A stretch of DNA of 64,000 nucleotides from an uncultured Cellulomonas sp. (lineage in GTDB: Bacteria > Actinomycetota > Actinomycetes > Actinomycetales > Cellulomonadaceae). The stretch's first letter is position 1; every line of letters starts with the position of its first letter. Shown here in pieces: positions 21,641-31,674 of this stretch. Where the stretch lies: assembly GCF_947494015.1 (NCBI RefSeq), contig NZ_CANLTL010000006.1, forward strand, positions 186,001-250,000. Reading direction: 5' to 3'. Under the pieces are notes generated by a model, which was not told the DNA's origin, made no database searches, and saw nothing but the letters and a program-made list of their open reading frames with translations. The position numbers were made by a program, and so were the translations under genes.

Positions 21641-21667
21641 CTCGATGTATCGGTGCGATACATCGAG
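21641..21667. promoter_or_regulatory. Palindromic operator candidate upstream of padR-ino1
   Basis: ctcgatgtatc-ggtgc-gatacatcgag, perfect 11-bp inverted repeat containing ATGTAT/ATACAT. Confidence 0.75.
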
Positions 21668-21874
21668 CAGGCTAGGCCCGGTTCGAGGTGACCCGCAACA
21701 CGCCGCGCCGGGAGGCGCGGCGGCGGACCGGTGGCGATCGTGTGAAGGGGACGCCCGGTGGGTCGCAGCCCCCTGGTGGGTGGGTGCCGGTCACGCATAC
21801 TGAGGCCGCCCGGTCCGCGAGCCTGCACGTCGGCGGACCGGCACACGCACCAGGTCGTCGGCGGAGGGCAGCAC

Positions 21875-24352
21875 GTGGCACGCGGGAACACCCCGAGCAG
21901 GACCCCGGTCGCCCGGCGGACGGCCGCCGGGTCGTCGTCCGGTCGGCGCGCGACGACGGGCCGGCGTCAGGTGCTGGGCTACCCCCGGTGGAACCGGCGG
22001 GGTCTGCGCCGGTGGCTGCCGTCCTGGCGCGTGGTCCTCGGCTCGGTGCTGGCCCTCGGCCTCGTGGGCGTCGGGCTGCTGGTCGCCGCGTACGCGATGA
22101 CCAGCATCCCCGAGCCGGACGAGTTCGCCCAGGCCCAGACGACCCGGGTGTTCTACGCCGACGGCGTCACCGAGATGGGCACCTTCGCCAGCCAGCAGCG
22201 CGAGATCGTGGACATCGCCACGCTGCCCGACCACGTCGGGCACGCCGTCGTCGCCTCCGAGGACCGCACCTTCTACGAGAACGCGGGCGTCTCGCCCACC
22301 GGGATGGCCCGCGCCCTGATCAACAACCTGCGCGGCGGCGCGACCCAGGGCGGGTCGACCATCACCCAGCAGTACGCCGAGCGCTACTACGCCGGCCAGA
22401 CGACGACCGACTACGTCGGCAAGGCCCGAGAGGCGTTGCTGGCGATCAAGATCGGCCAGAGCGAGGACAAGGAGCAGGTCCTCGGCAACTACCTCAACAC
22501 GATCTACCTGGGCCGGGGGACCTACGGCATCCAGGCGGCCGCCCGGGCGTACTTCGGCGTGGACGCCGCGGACCTGACGATCTCCCAGGCCGCCCTGATC
22601 GCCGGCATCATCCCGTCACCGTCCAACTGGGACCCGCTGGTCGACCCCCAGCGCGCCGAGCAGCGGTGGAACCGGGTGCTGGACCTCATGGTCGAGGACG
22701 GCTGGATCACCGCCGAGGAGCGCGCCGCGCAGACCTTCCCCGAGACCGTCCCGCTGAAGACCGGCGACACCTACGGCGGCCCGCAGGGGTACCTGCTGGA
22801 CATGGTCCGCCGCGAGCTGCGCGAGCGCGCCGGCTTCACCGACGAGCAGATCGACACGGCGGGGCTCAAGGTCGTCACCACCGTGAAGAAGCCGCTGCAG
22901 GACGCCGCCGTGGCGTCGGCGACGTCGCTCATGGACGGCACCCTGGCCGGCGAGGCCCCGGCGGAGAACCTGCGCGCCGGCATCGTGTCGATCGACCCGG
23001 CCGACGGCGCCATCGTCGCGCTGTACGGCGGTCCGGACTTCCTCAGCCAGCCGTTCAACAACGCGACGCAGGGCGCCGCGCAGGGCGGCTCGACCTTCAA
23101 GCCCTTCGCCCTCGTCGCCGCCCTGGAGGACGGCATCCCGCTCACCACGCGCTACCCCGGCTACAGCCCGATGGAGCCCGAGGGCTGGGGCGGGGAGCTG
23201 GAGAACTTCGGCGACGAGAGCTTCCCCACCATCGACCTGGTGCGGGCCACCGAGCAGTCGGTGAACACCGTCTACGCCCAGCTCAACCTGGACGTCGGCC
23301 CGGAGAAGACGGCCGCCGTCGCGCAGCGCGCCGGGATCACCACCGAGGTCGGCACCAACCCGGGCAACGTGCTGGGGACCGACACCGTGCACCCGCTGGA
23401 CCTCGCGAACGCGTACGCCACCTTCGCCGCGCAGGGCCTGCGGTCGACGCCGTTCATCATCCGCGAGGCGACCTACCTCACCGACGGCACGGTCGCCTAC
23501 CAGGGCGCCGGGACGCCCGAGCAGGTCTTCTCGGCCGACGTGATGGCCGACGCGACCTACGCCATGACCAAGGTGGTCACCGACGGCTCGGGCGCGCGCT
23601 GGGTCGGCCGGCTCAACCGCCCCATCGCGGGCAAGACGGGGACGTCGAACGAGAACCGGTCGGCGTGGTTCGTCGGCTACACCCCGCAGATCGCGACCGC
23701 GGTGGGCCTGTACCAGCCGGCCGTGCCGGACCCGGAGGCCGCCGCGGACGCGCCGGTCGCCGCGGCCCAGGAGACCATCACGCCCTTCGGGCGCGGTGTC
23801 CGGCAGGTCACCGGTGGGACGTGGCCGGCCGCGCTGTGGGCGGACTACATGGCGCAGGTCTTCGAGGTCGAGGAGTACGCGCCCGTCGTGCAGTTCCCCG
23901 AGCGGGCGAACGTCGGCCGCGAGACCCGGCGTCCGACCCCGACGCCGACGCCGACCCCGGAGCCCACCCCGACCCCCGAGCCCACGCCCACCGAGCCGGC
24001 CGAGGTGACGGTCCCCGGCGGCCTGGCCGGCCGCACCCAGGCCGACGCCGAGGCGGCGCTGGTCAACGTGGGCCTGACGGCGACGGTCACCCAGCAGGCG
24101 TCGGCGACCGTGCCGGCCGGCCGCGTGATCAGCGCCAGCCCCGCCGGTGGCTCGGTGCCCGGTGGGTCGACCGTGACGCTGGTCGTCTCGAGCGGGCCGC
24201 CGACGCCGGCGCCCCGCCCGACCACGCGCCCGACGCCCACGCCGACCCCGACGGCCCCGCCGGCGGACGGCGGCACGGACCCTGGGCCGGGGGACGGCGA
24301 GGAGACCGAGGCGGCCCGGCAGGCGCCGGACGGCGGGCCGGCCGAGGGGTAG
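21875..24352 (+). CDS. Bifunctional class A penicillin-binding protein with C-terminal PASTA domain
   Basis: Glycosyltransferase motifs [19 protein letters not shown] and [14 protein letters not shown]; transpeptidase [10 protein letters not shown] and [50 protein letters not shown] start inferred. Confidence 0.9.
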   Translation: MARGNTPSRTPVARRTAAGSSSGRRATTGRRQVLGYPRWNRRGLRRWLPSWRVVLGSVLALGLVGVGLLVAAYAMTSIPEPDEFAQAQTTRVFYADGVTEMGTFASQQREIVDIATLPDHVGHAVVASEDRTFYENAGVSPTGMARALINNLRGGATQGGSTITQQYAERYYAGQTTTDYVGKAREALLAIKIGQSEDKEQVLGNYLNTIYLGRGTYGIQAAARAYFGVDAADLTISQAALIAGIIPSPSNWDPLVDPQRAEQRWNRVLDLMVEDGWITAEERAAQTFPETVPLKTGDTYGGPQGYLLDMVRRELRERAGFTDEQIDTAGLKVVTTVKKPLQDAAVASATSLMDGTLAGEAPAENLRAGIVSIDPADGAIVALYGGPDFLSQPFNNATQGAAQGGSTFKPFALVAALEDGIPLTTRYPGYSPMEPEGWGGELENFGDESFPTIDLVRATEQSVNTVYAQLNLDVGPEKTAAVAQRAGITTEVGTNPGNVLGTDTVHPLDLANAYATFAAQGLRSTPFIIREATYLTDGTVAYQGAGTPEQVFSADVMADATYAMTKVVTDGSGARWVGRLNRPIAGKTGTSNENRSAWFVGYTPQIATAVGLYQPAVPDPEAAADAPVAAAQETITPFGRGVRQVTGGTWPAALWADYMAQVFEVEEYAPVVQFPERANVGRETRRPTPTPTPTPEPTPTPEPTPTEPAEVTVPGGLAGRTQADAEAALVNVGLTATVTQQASATVPAGRVISASPAGGSVPGGSTVTLVVSSGPPTPAPRPTTRPTPTPTPTAPPADGGTDPGPGDGEETEAARQAPDGGPAEG

Positions 24353-24509
24353 GGCAGTGCGGGCTCGGCGCGTCGGTGGCCGGGCGTGATCCACAGCGCA
24401 CCTGCCGTGGTCCTGCGGCGGCCCGGGAGCCGGTATCGTGGTCGGTTGCTGTGCCCGCACCCGCCCCGTCGCCATCGACGTGGGCCGCGGGCTCCGCGAC
24501 GCAACATGC

Positions 24510-24553
24510 CCTCCTGCCACGGAGAGACCGTGGCCGCACAAGTCCACAGGAGG
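24510..24553 (+). promoter_or_regulatory. Candidate rpsF leader structure (S6:S18-type autoregulatory motif)
   Basis: Outer stem CCTCCTG (24510-24516)/CAGGAGG (24547-24553) covers the SD; inner hairpin CCACGG-agaga-CCGTGG; single-stranded CCGCACAAGTCCA follows. Confidence 0.55.
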
Positions 24554-24564
24554 TGGGTCACCGC

Positions 24565-24852
24565 ATGCGTCAGTACGAGATCATGATCATCCTCGACCCC
24601 GAGATCGAGGAGCGCACCGTCGCCCCCTCGCTCGACAAGTACCTGTCCGTCGTGAAGAGCGACGGCGGGACGGTCGACAAGGTCGACATCTGGGGTCGTC
24701 GCCGTCTGGCCTACGACATCCAGAAGAAGTCCGAGGGCATCTACGCGGTCGTCGACTTCCACGCGACGCCGGCCACCGCCAAGGAGCTCGACCGCCAGCT
24801 GGGCCTGAACGAGGCTGTGCTGCGGACGAAGGTCCTGCGCACCGACGCCTGA
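24565..24852 (+). CDS. rpsF: 30S ribosomal protein S6
   Basis: [45 protein letters not shown]. Confidence 0.97.
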   Translation: MRQYEIMIILDPEIEERTVAPSLDKYLSVVKSDGGTVDKVDIWGRRRLAYDIQKKSEGIYAVVDFHATPATAKELDRQLGLNEAVLRTKVLRTDA

Positions 24853-24913
24853 GGCGTCGCCGGCCCGTCCACGACCAGACCCCTCTCGTCCACGCCCACC
24901 CTGAGGAGCACGC

Positions 24914-25432
24914 ATGGCTGGTGAGACCGTCATCACGGTGATCGGAAACCTGACCGGGGACCCGGAGCTGCGCTTCACCCCGTCGGGTGCTGCCGTCGCC
25001 AACTTCACCGTGGCCTCCACGCCGCGCACGTTCGACCGCCAGGCGAACGAGTTCAAGGACGGCGACACGCTGTTCATGCGCTGCTCGATCTGGCGTGAGG
25101 CGGCCGAGAACGTGGCCGAGTCGCTCACGAAGGGGATGCGCGTCATCGTCACCGGCCGGCTGGTCCAGCGGTCCTACGAGACGCGCGAGGGCGAGAAGCG
25201 CACCGTGGTCGAGCTCCAGGTCGACGAGGTCGGTCCCTCGCTGCGCTACGCCAGCGCCAAGGTCACGCGCACCCAGCGCAGTGGCGGCGGCGGTGGCGGT
25301 GGCGGCTACAGCGGGGGCGGCGGCTTCGGCGGCGGCTCGTCCTCCGGTGGCGGCGGCCAGGCCGACGACCCGTGGGCCACGCCGGCCTCCGGTGGCTCGT
25401 CGGGTGGCTACTCCGACGAGCCCCCCTTCTGA
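24914..25432 (+). CDS. ssb: Single-stranded DNA-binding protein
   Basis: [33 protein letters not shown], Gly-rich tail ending DEPPF. Confidence 0.97.
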   Translation: MAGETVITVIGNLTGDPELRFTPSGAAVANFTVASTPRTFDRQANEFKDGDTLFMRCSIWREAAENVAESLTKGMRVIVTGRLVQRSYETREGEKRTVVELQVDEVGPSLRYASAKVTRTQRSGGGGGGGGYSGGGGFGGGSSSGGGGQADDPWATPASGGSSGGYSDEPPF

Positions 25433-25517
25433 TCCGGCCTCGCCGGATCCTTCATCACCCATCCCGGGGCACGGCAACGCCCCGGGCTCCAAAGACTTCA
25501 CACCAAGGAGCACCGCG

Positions 25518-25754
25518 ATGGCCAAGGCCGTTGTTCGCAAGCCCAAGAAGAAGCAGAACCCGCTGAAGGCGGCGAAGATCGACGTCGTCGACTACAAGGA
25601 CACCGCGCTGCTGCGCAAGTTCGTGTCCGACCGCGGCAAGATCCGCGCCCGCCGCGTCACCGGCGTGTCCGTGCAGGAGCAGCGCGCGATCGCGCGCGCC
25701 GTCAAGAACGCGCGCGAGGTGGCACTCCTGCCGTACTCGTCGTCGGCTCGCTGA
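25518..25754 (+). CDS. rpsR: 30S ribosomal protein S18
   Basis: [51 protein letters not shown]. Confidence 0.97.
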   Translation: MAKAVVRKPKKKQNPLKAAKIDVVDYKDTALLRKFVSDRGKIRARRVTGVSVQEQRAIARAVKNAREVALLPYSSSAR

Positions 25755-25769
25755 GAAGGAGGAGGACCC

Positions 25770-26219
25770 ATGGCAAAGCTCATCCTGACCCACGAGGTCA
25801 CCGGTCTCGGTGCCCCCGGTGACGTCGTCGAGGTGAAGGACGGGTACGCCCGTAACTTCCTCGTCCCGCGTGGCCTGGCCACCGCGTGGTCCAAGGGCGC
25901 CGAGAAGCAGGTCAGCTCGATCCGCAAGGCCCGCAAGGCCCGGGAGATCGAGACCCTGGACGAGGCGAAGGCGATCCGCGACGCGCTGCAGTCCAAGCCC
26001 GTCGTCGTGCGCGCCAAGTCCGGCGAGGCCGGCCGCCTGTTCGGTGCGGTCACCACGACCGAGATCGCCGAGGCCGTCACGGCCGCCGGTGCGCCCGCGG
26101 TCGACAAGCGCAAGGTCGAGGTCGGCCAGCCGATCAAGGCCCTGGGCGACTACACGGTGCAGGTCCGCCTGCACCCCGAGGTGACGGCCAAGATCGACGT
26201 CAAGGTCGTCGCGCTCTGA
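25770..26219 (+). CDS. rplI: 50S ribosomal protein L9
   Basis: [37 protein letters not shown]. Confidence 0.97.
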   Translation: MAKLILTHEVTGLGAPGDVVEVKDGYARNFLVPRGLATAWSKGAEKQVSSIRKARKAREIETLDEAKAIRDALQSKPVVVRAKSGEAGRLFGAVTTTEIAEAVTAAGAPAVDKRKVEVGQPIKALGDYTVQVRLHPEVTAKIDVKVVAL

Positions 26220-26275
26220 CGTGCCCTGACTGATCCGTGTCGCGCGCCCGCAGGCTGGGCACTGGCGCAGGTGGA

Positions 26276-26301
26276 GGACCCGGCCCCGTGGGGCCGGGTC
26301 C
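26276..26301. terminator. Terminator-like hairpin between rplI and convergent MATE gene
   Basis: ggacccggccccgtggggccgggtcc, 11-12 bp perfect stem; lacks a long T tract. Confidence 0.6.
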
Positions 26302-26390
26302 TTCGCCGTTCCCGCCGGCCGACTGCCCCGGACACTGCGCCCGCCCGCGGCCCGCCCCTCTCGCGGGACAGGTCGCGTGACGAGCTCCGG

Positions 26391-27779
26391 TCAGGCCCCG
26401 ACGACCATCCAGCGGGACCCGCGGGCCCGCAGACCGGTGACGACGGCGCGCGCCGCCATGAACACCCCCGCGAAGGCCGCCCACAGCCACGCCAGGCCGG
26501 CGGCGCCACCCGTCGCCCAGGTGGCCACGGCCCACGCGACCGGCACGTAGGCGGCGAGCGTCAGCATCCCGGCGCCCGCGAGGTAGCGGCCGTCGCCGGC
26601 TCCGATGAGCACGCCGTCGAGCACGAAGACCCAGCCGGCGACCGGCAGGCAGACGGCCGCGACGAGCAGGCCCGCGGTGACCGCGGAGCGCACCTGGGGG
26701 TCGGGGCTGAAGGCGGCGGGCAGCACGCCGGCGACCGTCGCGACCGCCACACCGAGGACGACCCCGGCGCCGGTCCCCCACTGCAGCGTGCGGCGCAGCA
26801 CCGCACGGGTGCGGTCCACGTCGCCGGCGCCCAGCGCGTGCCCGACCAGTGCCTGGGCCGCGATGGCCAGGGCGTCCAGCGCGAAGGCGGTCAGCGCCCA
26901 GACCGCGTTGACCACCTGGTGGCCGGCCAGGGCGACCGGACCGAGCCCGGTCGCCACGACGACGGTGAGCAGGATCGCCGCGCGCAGCGACAGGGTCCGC
27001 GCCAGCAGCGGTGCCCCGGCCCGGATGTTGGACCGGATGCCGGCGACCGCCGGGCGCAGCGGTGCACCGGCTCGCCGGGCGCCGCGGACCACGACGGCCG
27101 TGAGCGCGCCCGCCATGGACAGCTGCGCGAGGGAGGTGCCGAGCCCCGACCCGGCGATGCCCATCCCGGCGCCCAGCACCAGGGTGACGCTCAGCGCGGC
27201 GTTCAGCACGGCACCACCGGCGGCCACCCACAGCGGCGTGCGCGTGTCCTGCAGCCCGCGCAGGGCCCCCGTGGACGCCAGCACCACGAGCATCCCCGGC
27301 AGTCCCGGGGCCGACCAGCGCAGGTACGCGACGGCGTGCCGGGCGACGTCGCCGTCGGCGCCGAGGACCGTCACCAGCCAGGGGGCGGCGAGCCCGACGC
27401 CCGCTCCGAGCACGACCCCGAGCCCGGCCGCGAGCCAGAGCCCGTCGACGCCGAGCGTCATCGCACCGCGCAGGTCCCCCGCACCCAGGCGGCGGGCCAC
27501 CGCGGCCGTCGTCGCGTAGGCGAGGAAGACGCACAGCCCGACCACGGTGAGCAGGACGGTCGAGGCCAGCGCGAGCCCGGCCAGCGGGGCGGTCCCCAGG
27601 CGGCCCACGACCGCAGAGTCGACCAGCACGAACAGCGGCTCGGCCACCAGCGCGCCCAGCGCCGGCAGCGCGAGCGCGACGACCTGCCGGTCCAGGGCGC
27701 GGTCGCGGCGTCCACGCCTTGGATCCCGCGCCACACTTTCTCCCGTCCACAGCGTGTGACCGGTGTCGGGGCCGATCAC
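26391..27779 (-). CDS. MATE family efflux transporter (DinF-like)
   Basis: ALPALGALVAEPLFVLVDSAVVGRLGTAPLAGLALAS; GHQVVNAVWALTAFALDALAIAAQALVGHALGAGD; start may be the GTG near 27734. Confidence 0.88.
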   Translation of the reverse strand: MIGPDTGHTLWTGESVARDPRRGRRDRALDRQVVALALPALGALVAEPLFVLVDSAVVGRLGTAPLAGLALASTVLLTVVGLCVFLAYATTAAVARRLGAGDLRGAMTLGVDGLWLAAGLGVVLGAGVGLAAPWLVTVLGADGDVARHAVAYLRWSAPGLPGMLVVLASTGALRGLQDTRTPLWVAAGGAVLNAALSVTLVLGAGMGIAGSGLGTSLAQLSMAGALTAVVVRGARRAGAPLRPAVAGIRSNIRAGAPLLARTLSLRAAILLTVVVATGLGPVALAGHQVVNAVWALTAFALDALAIAAQALVGHALGAGDVDRTRAVLRRTLQWGTGAGVVLGVAVATVAGVLPAAFSPDPQVRSAVTAGLLVAAVCLPVAGWVFVLDGVLIGAGDGRYLAGAGMLTLAAYVPVAWAVATWATGGAAGLAWLWAAFAGVFMAARAVVTGLRARGSRWMVVGA

Positions 27780-27871
27780 GGGCGCGGCCGCGCACCGCCG
27801 GCCACCTTATCCACAGCGCTGTCCACGTCCTGTGCACAGTGGCCGGGCGGGGCGTCCACACCCTGTCCCCA
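27743..27871. promoter_or_regulatory. Cluster of DnaA-box-like 9-mers upstream of dnaB
   Basis: CCGTCCACA 27743-27751, TTATCCACA 27807-27815, CTGTCCACG 27819-27827, CTGTGCACA (minus strand) 27831-27839, GCGTCCACA 27852-27860, CTGTCCCCA 27863-27871. Confidence 0.55.
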
Positions 27872-28023
27872 GGACGGTCAACAGGGTCGTTTGGACGCGT
27901 CGGAACCAGCCCATACCCTCGCTCCGGCGCGGGGGGCAGGGCGTTCGTCGCGGGGGGCCGACCCCGGTGTGGGTGCCCACCGGTAGAACACGGGTACGGC
28001 CCGACGCGAAGACTGGGAGTGGC

Positions 28024-29394
28024 ATGTCGATCGACGAGCTCGAGCAGGGCCTGCGGCCCAGCGGCGGCGCCGGCGGCTTCGACCGCACCCCGCCGCAGGA
28101 CGTCGCCGCGGAGCAGAGCGTGCTCGGCGGGATGATGATCTCCAAGGACGCGATCGCCGACGTCGTCGAGCAGCTGCGTGGCACCGACTTCTACCGGCCG
28201 GCGCACGAGGTCGTCTACGACGCGATCCTCGACCTGTACGGGCGCGGCGAGCCCGCCGACGCCGTGACGGTCTCCGCCGAGCTGGTCAAGCGCGGCGAGA
28301 TGGGCCGGGTCGGCGGCGCGCCGTACCTGCACACCCTCATCTCGATGGTGCCGACCGCGGCCAACGCGGGGTACTACGCGCGGATCGTGCGTGAGCGGGC
28401 CGTGCTGCGCCGGCTCGTCGAGGCGGGCACCCGCATCGTCCAGCTCGGGTACGCGACCGACGGCGGCGACGTCGACGACATCGTGAACAACGCCCAGGCC
28501 GAGGTGTACGCCGTCACCGAGCGACGCACCGCGGAGGACTACCTGCGTCTGGGCGAGGTGATCGGCGGCACCGTCGACGAGATCGAGGCGGCGGGCAACC
28601 GCGGCGAGGGCATGATCGGCGTGCCGACGGGCTTCGCCGACCTCGACCGGCTGACCAACGGCCTGCACCCCGGGCAGATGATCGTGCTGGCGGCGCGGCC
28701 GGCCATCGGCAAGTCCACCCTGGGACTGGACATCGCCCGCTCGGCGTCGATCAAGAACGGTCAGACCAGCGTGGTGTTCTCGCTGGAGATGAGCCGCAAC
28801 GAGATCACGATGCGACTGCTGTCCGCCGAGGCCCGCATCCACCTGCAGAAGATGCGCAACGGGACCATGGGCGAGGACGACTGGCAGAAGCTGGCCGGGA
28901 CCATGGGCAAGATCTCCGAGGCGCCGCTGTTCATCGACGACTCGCCCAACATGTCGCTCATGGAGATCCGCGCCAAGTGCCGGCGCCTGAAGCAGAAGCA
29001 CGACCTGAAGCTCGTCGTCATCGACTACCTGCAGCTGATGAGCTCGGGCAAGCGGGTGGAGTCACGCCAGCAGGAGGTCTCCGAGTTCTCCCGGGCGCTG
29101 AAGCTGCTCGCCAAGGAGCTGGAGGTCCCGGTGATCGCGATCAGCCAGCTGAACCGTGGCCCGGAGCAGCGCACCGACAAGCGGCCGGCCATGAGCGACC
29201 TGCGTGAGTCCGGCTCGATCGAGCAGGACGCCGACATGGTCATCCTGCTGCACCGCGAGGACGCCTACGAGCGCGAGTCGCCGCGCGCCGGTGAGGCCGA
29301 CCTCATCGTGGCCAAGCACAGAAACGGACCCACCGACGTGATCACGGTCGCGTTCCAGGGGCACTACTCGCGCTTCGTCGACATGGCAGGCTGA
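28024..29394 (+). CDS. dnaB: Replicative DNA helicase DnaB (intein-free)
   Basis: PPQDVAAEQSVLGGMM, ARPAIGKSTLGLDIAR (Walker A), VVIDYLQLM, SDLRESGSIEQDADMVILLHR. Confidence 0.96.
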   Translation: MSIDELEQGLRPSGGAGGFDRTPPQDVAAEQSVLGGMMISKDAIADVVEQLRGTDFYRPAHEVVYDAILDLYGRGEPADAVTVSAELVKRGEMGRVGGAPYLHTLISMVPTAANAGYYARIVRERAVLRRLVEAGTRIVQLGYATDGGDVDDIVNNAQAEVYAVTERRTAEDYLRLGEVIGGTVDEIEAAGNRGEGMIGVPTGFADLDRLTNGLHPGQMIVLAARPAIGKSTLGLDIARSASIKNGQTSVVFSLEMSRNEITMRLLSAEARIHLQKMRNGTMGEDDWQKLAGTMGKISEAPLFIDDSPNMSLMEIRAKCRRLKQKHDLKLVVIDYLQLMSSGKRVESRQQEVSEFSRALKLLAKELEVPVIAISQLNRGPEQRTDKRPAMSDLRESGSIEQDADMVILLHREDAYERESPRAGEADLIVAKHRNGPTDVITVAFQGHYSRFVDMAG

Positions 29395-29618
29395 CGGCCG
29401 GCTGCGCCGATCCAGGGACACCGCACGGACGCGTCGCGGGGAAGCCTCCCGAGCAGCGGGGCGGTGCCGATCACGAAGGAGCCGGTGGATGCCGGCATGG
29501 ACGACCAGGGCCGGGGCGCCGGCGAGCACGCCCGCCTCGGGCGAGACCGCTCCCGCCAGCGCTGTCCGGGCCGCCCGCACGGCGGCCGGATGTGGGGCCC
29601 CTGGCAGAGGGAGCGATC

Positions 29619-31211
29619 ATGACCGGCAGCGGACCGGGCACGGACCTCGTCGCGACGGGCGAGTTCGGCCCGTACGACGACCTGGCGGCGACCGCGCACG
29701 GCTTGTACCTCGACGGCGTCTCCCGACGGGCCGTCGAGGTGGCCCGGCAGTGGCTGACCGTGACGCAGGCGGCCGGCGACCTCATCACGTCCCGGTACCT
29801 GCGCTACATCACAGCCATCGCCCTGCAGGACTACGGCGAGCACGCGGAGGCGGTCGCCGAGGCGAGCACGCTCGTCGAGGAGCTCGGCGACGCGTCGGAG
29901 CCGGTGTGGCGCGCCAAGGCGCTGTCCGTCGTGGCGGAGTCGGCGATCCGGATCGGGGAGCACGGCCGCGCCGTCGCGGCCCTCGCCGAGGCCGACTCGC
30001 ACGTACGGTCCATCCCGGCGGGGACGTACGGCCACCTGTCGGCGAGCGTGGGGGTCGCTCTGTCCATGCGCTCGCTGAACCTCCTCGAGCAGGCTGAGGT
30101 GCTGCTCGCGGCCGTCCGGGACGCCGGCTCACCGGAGACGAACCTCCTGGTGACCCTCGAGTCGGCCATCCTGCGGGCGTACTGGGGGACCGCGCTGGTC
30201 ATCATCGGCCGCGACCGGGAGGCGGCCGCGCACTTCGTGGTGGCCGCGCAGCGAGCGCTGCGCGCACGCCGGATGGCGCAGCGCATCGGCAGCTCCGGGA
30301 TGGCGGCACGGGCGGAGGTGATCGAGGCGTTCGCCGGGCTGCACCTCGGCCTGCAGGGGCTCTCCGCTGCCCGGGCGCGGGCCGCGGCTGAGCGGTTCAC
30401 GTTCCGGATCGAGCTGGTCGAGACCTACCTGCTCCACCTCGTCCTCGGCCATGCGGCGGTCGCGGACGGCCGCCTGGACGAGGCCGCCGAGCGGCTCGGC
30501 CTCGTCCAGCGCAGCGCCACGTCGGTCAGCCGCGAGGTGTGGTCGGTGGCCGCCACGGGAGCGCTGGCCGACCTGCACATCGTGCGCGACGGCCCGCACG
30601 AGGGCATGGACCTGTGGCGCTCGGTGGCCCAGGCGGCGCTCGAGCGGGGGTGGACCGAGCGCGAGGGCCGGTTCGCCGCGCTGCAGGCCCACAACCGCCT
30701 GCGGGAGCTGACCGCGCACACCGACCGGATGGGGCGCGCCGTCGTCCAGGACCCGCTCACAGGGCTGGGCAACCGTCGCATGCTGGCGGAGGCGGCCGAG
30801 GCCGCGGAGGCCGCGCGCCAGCCGTCGTCGGTCATCTTCATCGACGTGGACGAGTTCAAGGCCGTGAACGACACCTACACGCACGCCGTCGGTGACGCCG
30901 TGCTGCGCGAGCTCGCCACCATCATGCGGCTCGTGTCACGGGAGGAGGACATGCTGATCCGGTTCGGCGGGGACGAGTTCCTCATCCTGTCGACCGGTGA
31001 CCTCGACGGCGCCGCCGCCCTCGCCCACCGGGTGCACGGCGCGGTCCGTGCGCACGGGTGGGACCGGCTGGCACCCGGGCTGGTCGTCACGGTGTCGGTG
31101 GGCGTCGGGCGGGTCGCGGAGACCGGGCACGCGTCGCTGCTCGCGGCGGACGGCGCGCTGATCGCCGCCAAGCGGGCCGGCCGCGACCGGGTCGTGGTCG
31201 ACGACCGCTGA
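29619..31211 (+). CDS. GGDEF diguanylate cyclase with helical TPR-like N-terminal region
   Basis: DPLTGLGNRRML, IFIDVDEFKAVNDTYTH, RFGGDEFLIL; RxxD (REED) five residues before GGDEF. Confidence 0.88.
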   Translation: MTGSGPGTDLVATGEFGPYDDLAATAHGLYLDGVSRRAVEVARQWLTVTQAAGDLITSRYLRYITAIALQDYGEHAEAVAEASTLVEELGDASEPVWRAKALSVVAESAIRIGEHGRAVAALAEADSHVRSIPAGTYGHLSASVGVALSMRSLNLLEQAEVLLAAVRDAGSPETNLLVTLESAILRAYWGTALVIIGRDREAAAHFVVAAQRALRARRMAQRIGSSGMAARAEVIEAFAGLHLGLQGLSAARARAAAERFTFRIELVETYLLHLVLGHAAVADGRLDEAAERLGLVQRSATSVSREVWSVAATGALADLHIVRDGPHEGMDLWRSVAQAALERGWTEREGRFAALQAHNRLRELTAHTDRMGRAVVQDPLTGLGNRRMLAEAAEAAEAARQPSSVIFIDVDEFKAVNDTYTHAVGDAVLRELATIMRLVSREEDMLIRFGGDEFLILSTGDLDGAAALAHRVHGAVRAHGWDRLAPGLVVTVSVGVGRVAETGHASLLAADGALIAAKRAGRDRVVVDDR

Positions 31212-31238
31212 CTCGGCCGGACGCGGTGCGCGGCGTCG

Positions 31239-31469
31239 TCAGGCCTGCGACCCTCGCGGCTGCGGCGCGCGGAAGTCCGGCGCCCGGTCGCCGGCGCCCG
31301 GGTCCGGACCGTCGGGGGGCAGCGGGGCACCGTCCTCGACCGCGAGCTCGTAGGCCGTCGTCTCCTCCAGCGGCACCTCGGCGTGGGTGTCGGGGTCGAC
31401 GGTGTGCCGGGGCACCTCGTGCTCGGCCACGCTGCCCTGCGCGGCGCGCTCCTGCGACGGCTCGGTCAT
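31239..31469 (-). CDS. Small acidic hypothetical protein
   Basis: 76-aa ORF MTEPSQERAAQGSVAEHEVPRHTVDPD...; fits between neighbours with a plausible start. Confidence 0.45.
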   Translation of the reverse strand: MTEPSQERAAQGSVAEHEVPRHTVDPDTHAEVPLEETTAYELAVEDGAPLPPDGPDPGAGDRAPDFRAPQPRGSQA

Positions 31470-31674
31470 GCCAGGTCCTCTCGTCGGCGGGCCTCCATCG
31501 TCCGGCGGCGCCCGGCGTCCCGCACGGCGAGGGACGCGCACGTCGATCGCGTGGTCGACCCGCCGCACGCCCACCGGCCCGGTCGTGGCGTGCCGGTGTG
31601 CCACCGCCCGCCCGGACAGGGCACGCTGGGGCACCCGCGCCCGTCGGCGCGCCGATCGAGGGGGCACTTCCACC

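Noticed and set aside
22616-24547. 643-aa minus ORF opposite the PASTA PBP
   Set aside because: Shadow ORF; + strand has clear PBP motifs
26200-29001. 933-aa minus ORF opposite dnaB and MATE gene
   Set aside because: Antisense to dnaB; no recognisable domains
28024-29394. DnaB intein, as found in M. tuberculosis
   Set aside because: The reading frame is a normal-length 456 aa helicase with continuous Walker A and downstream motifs
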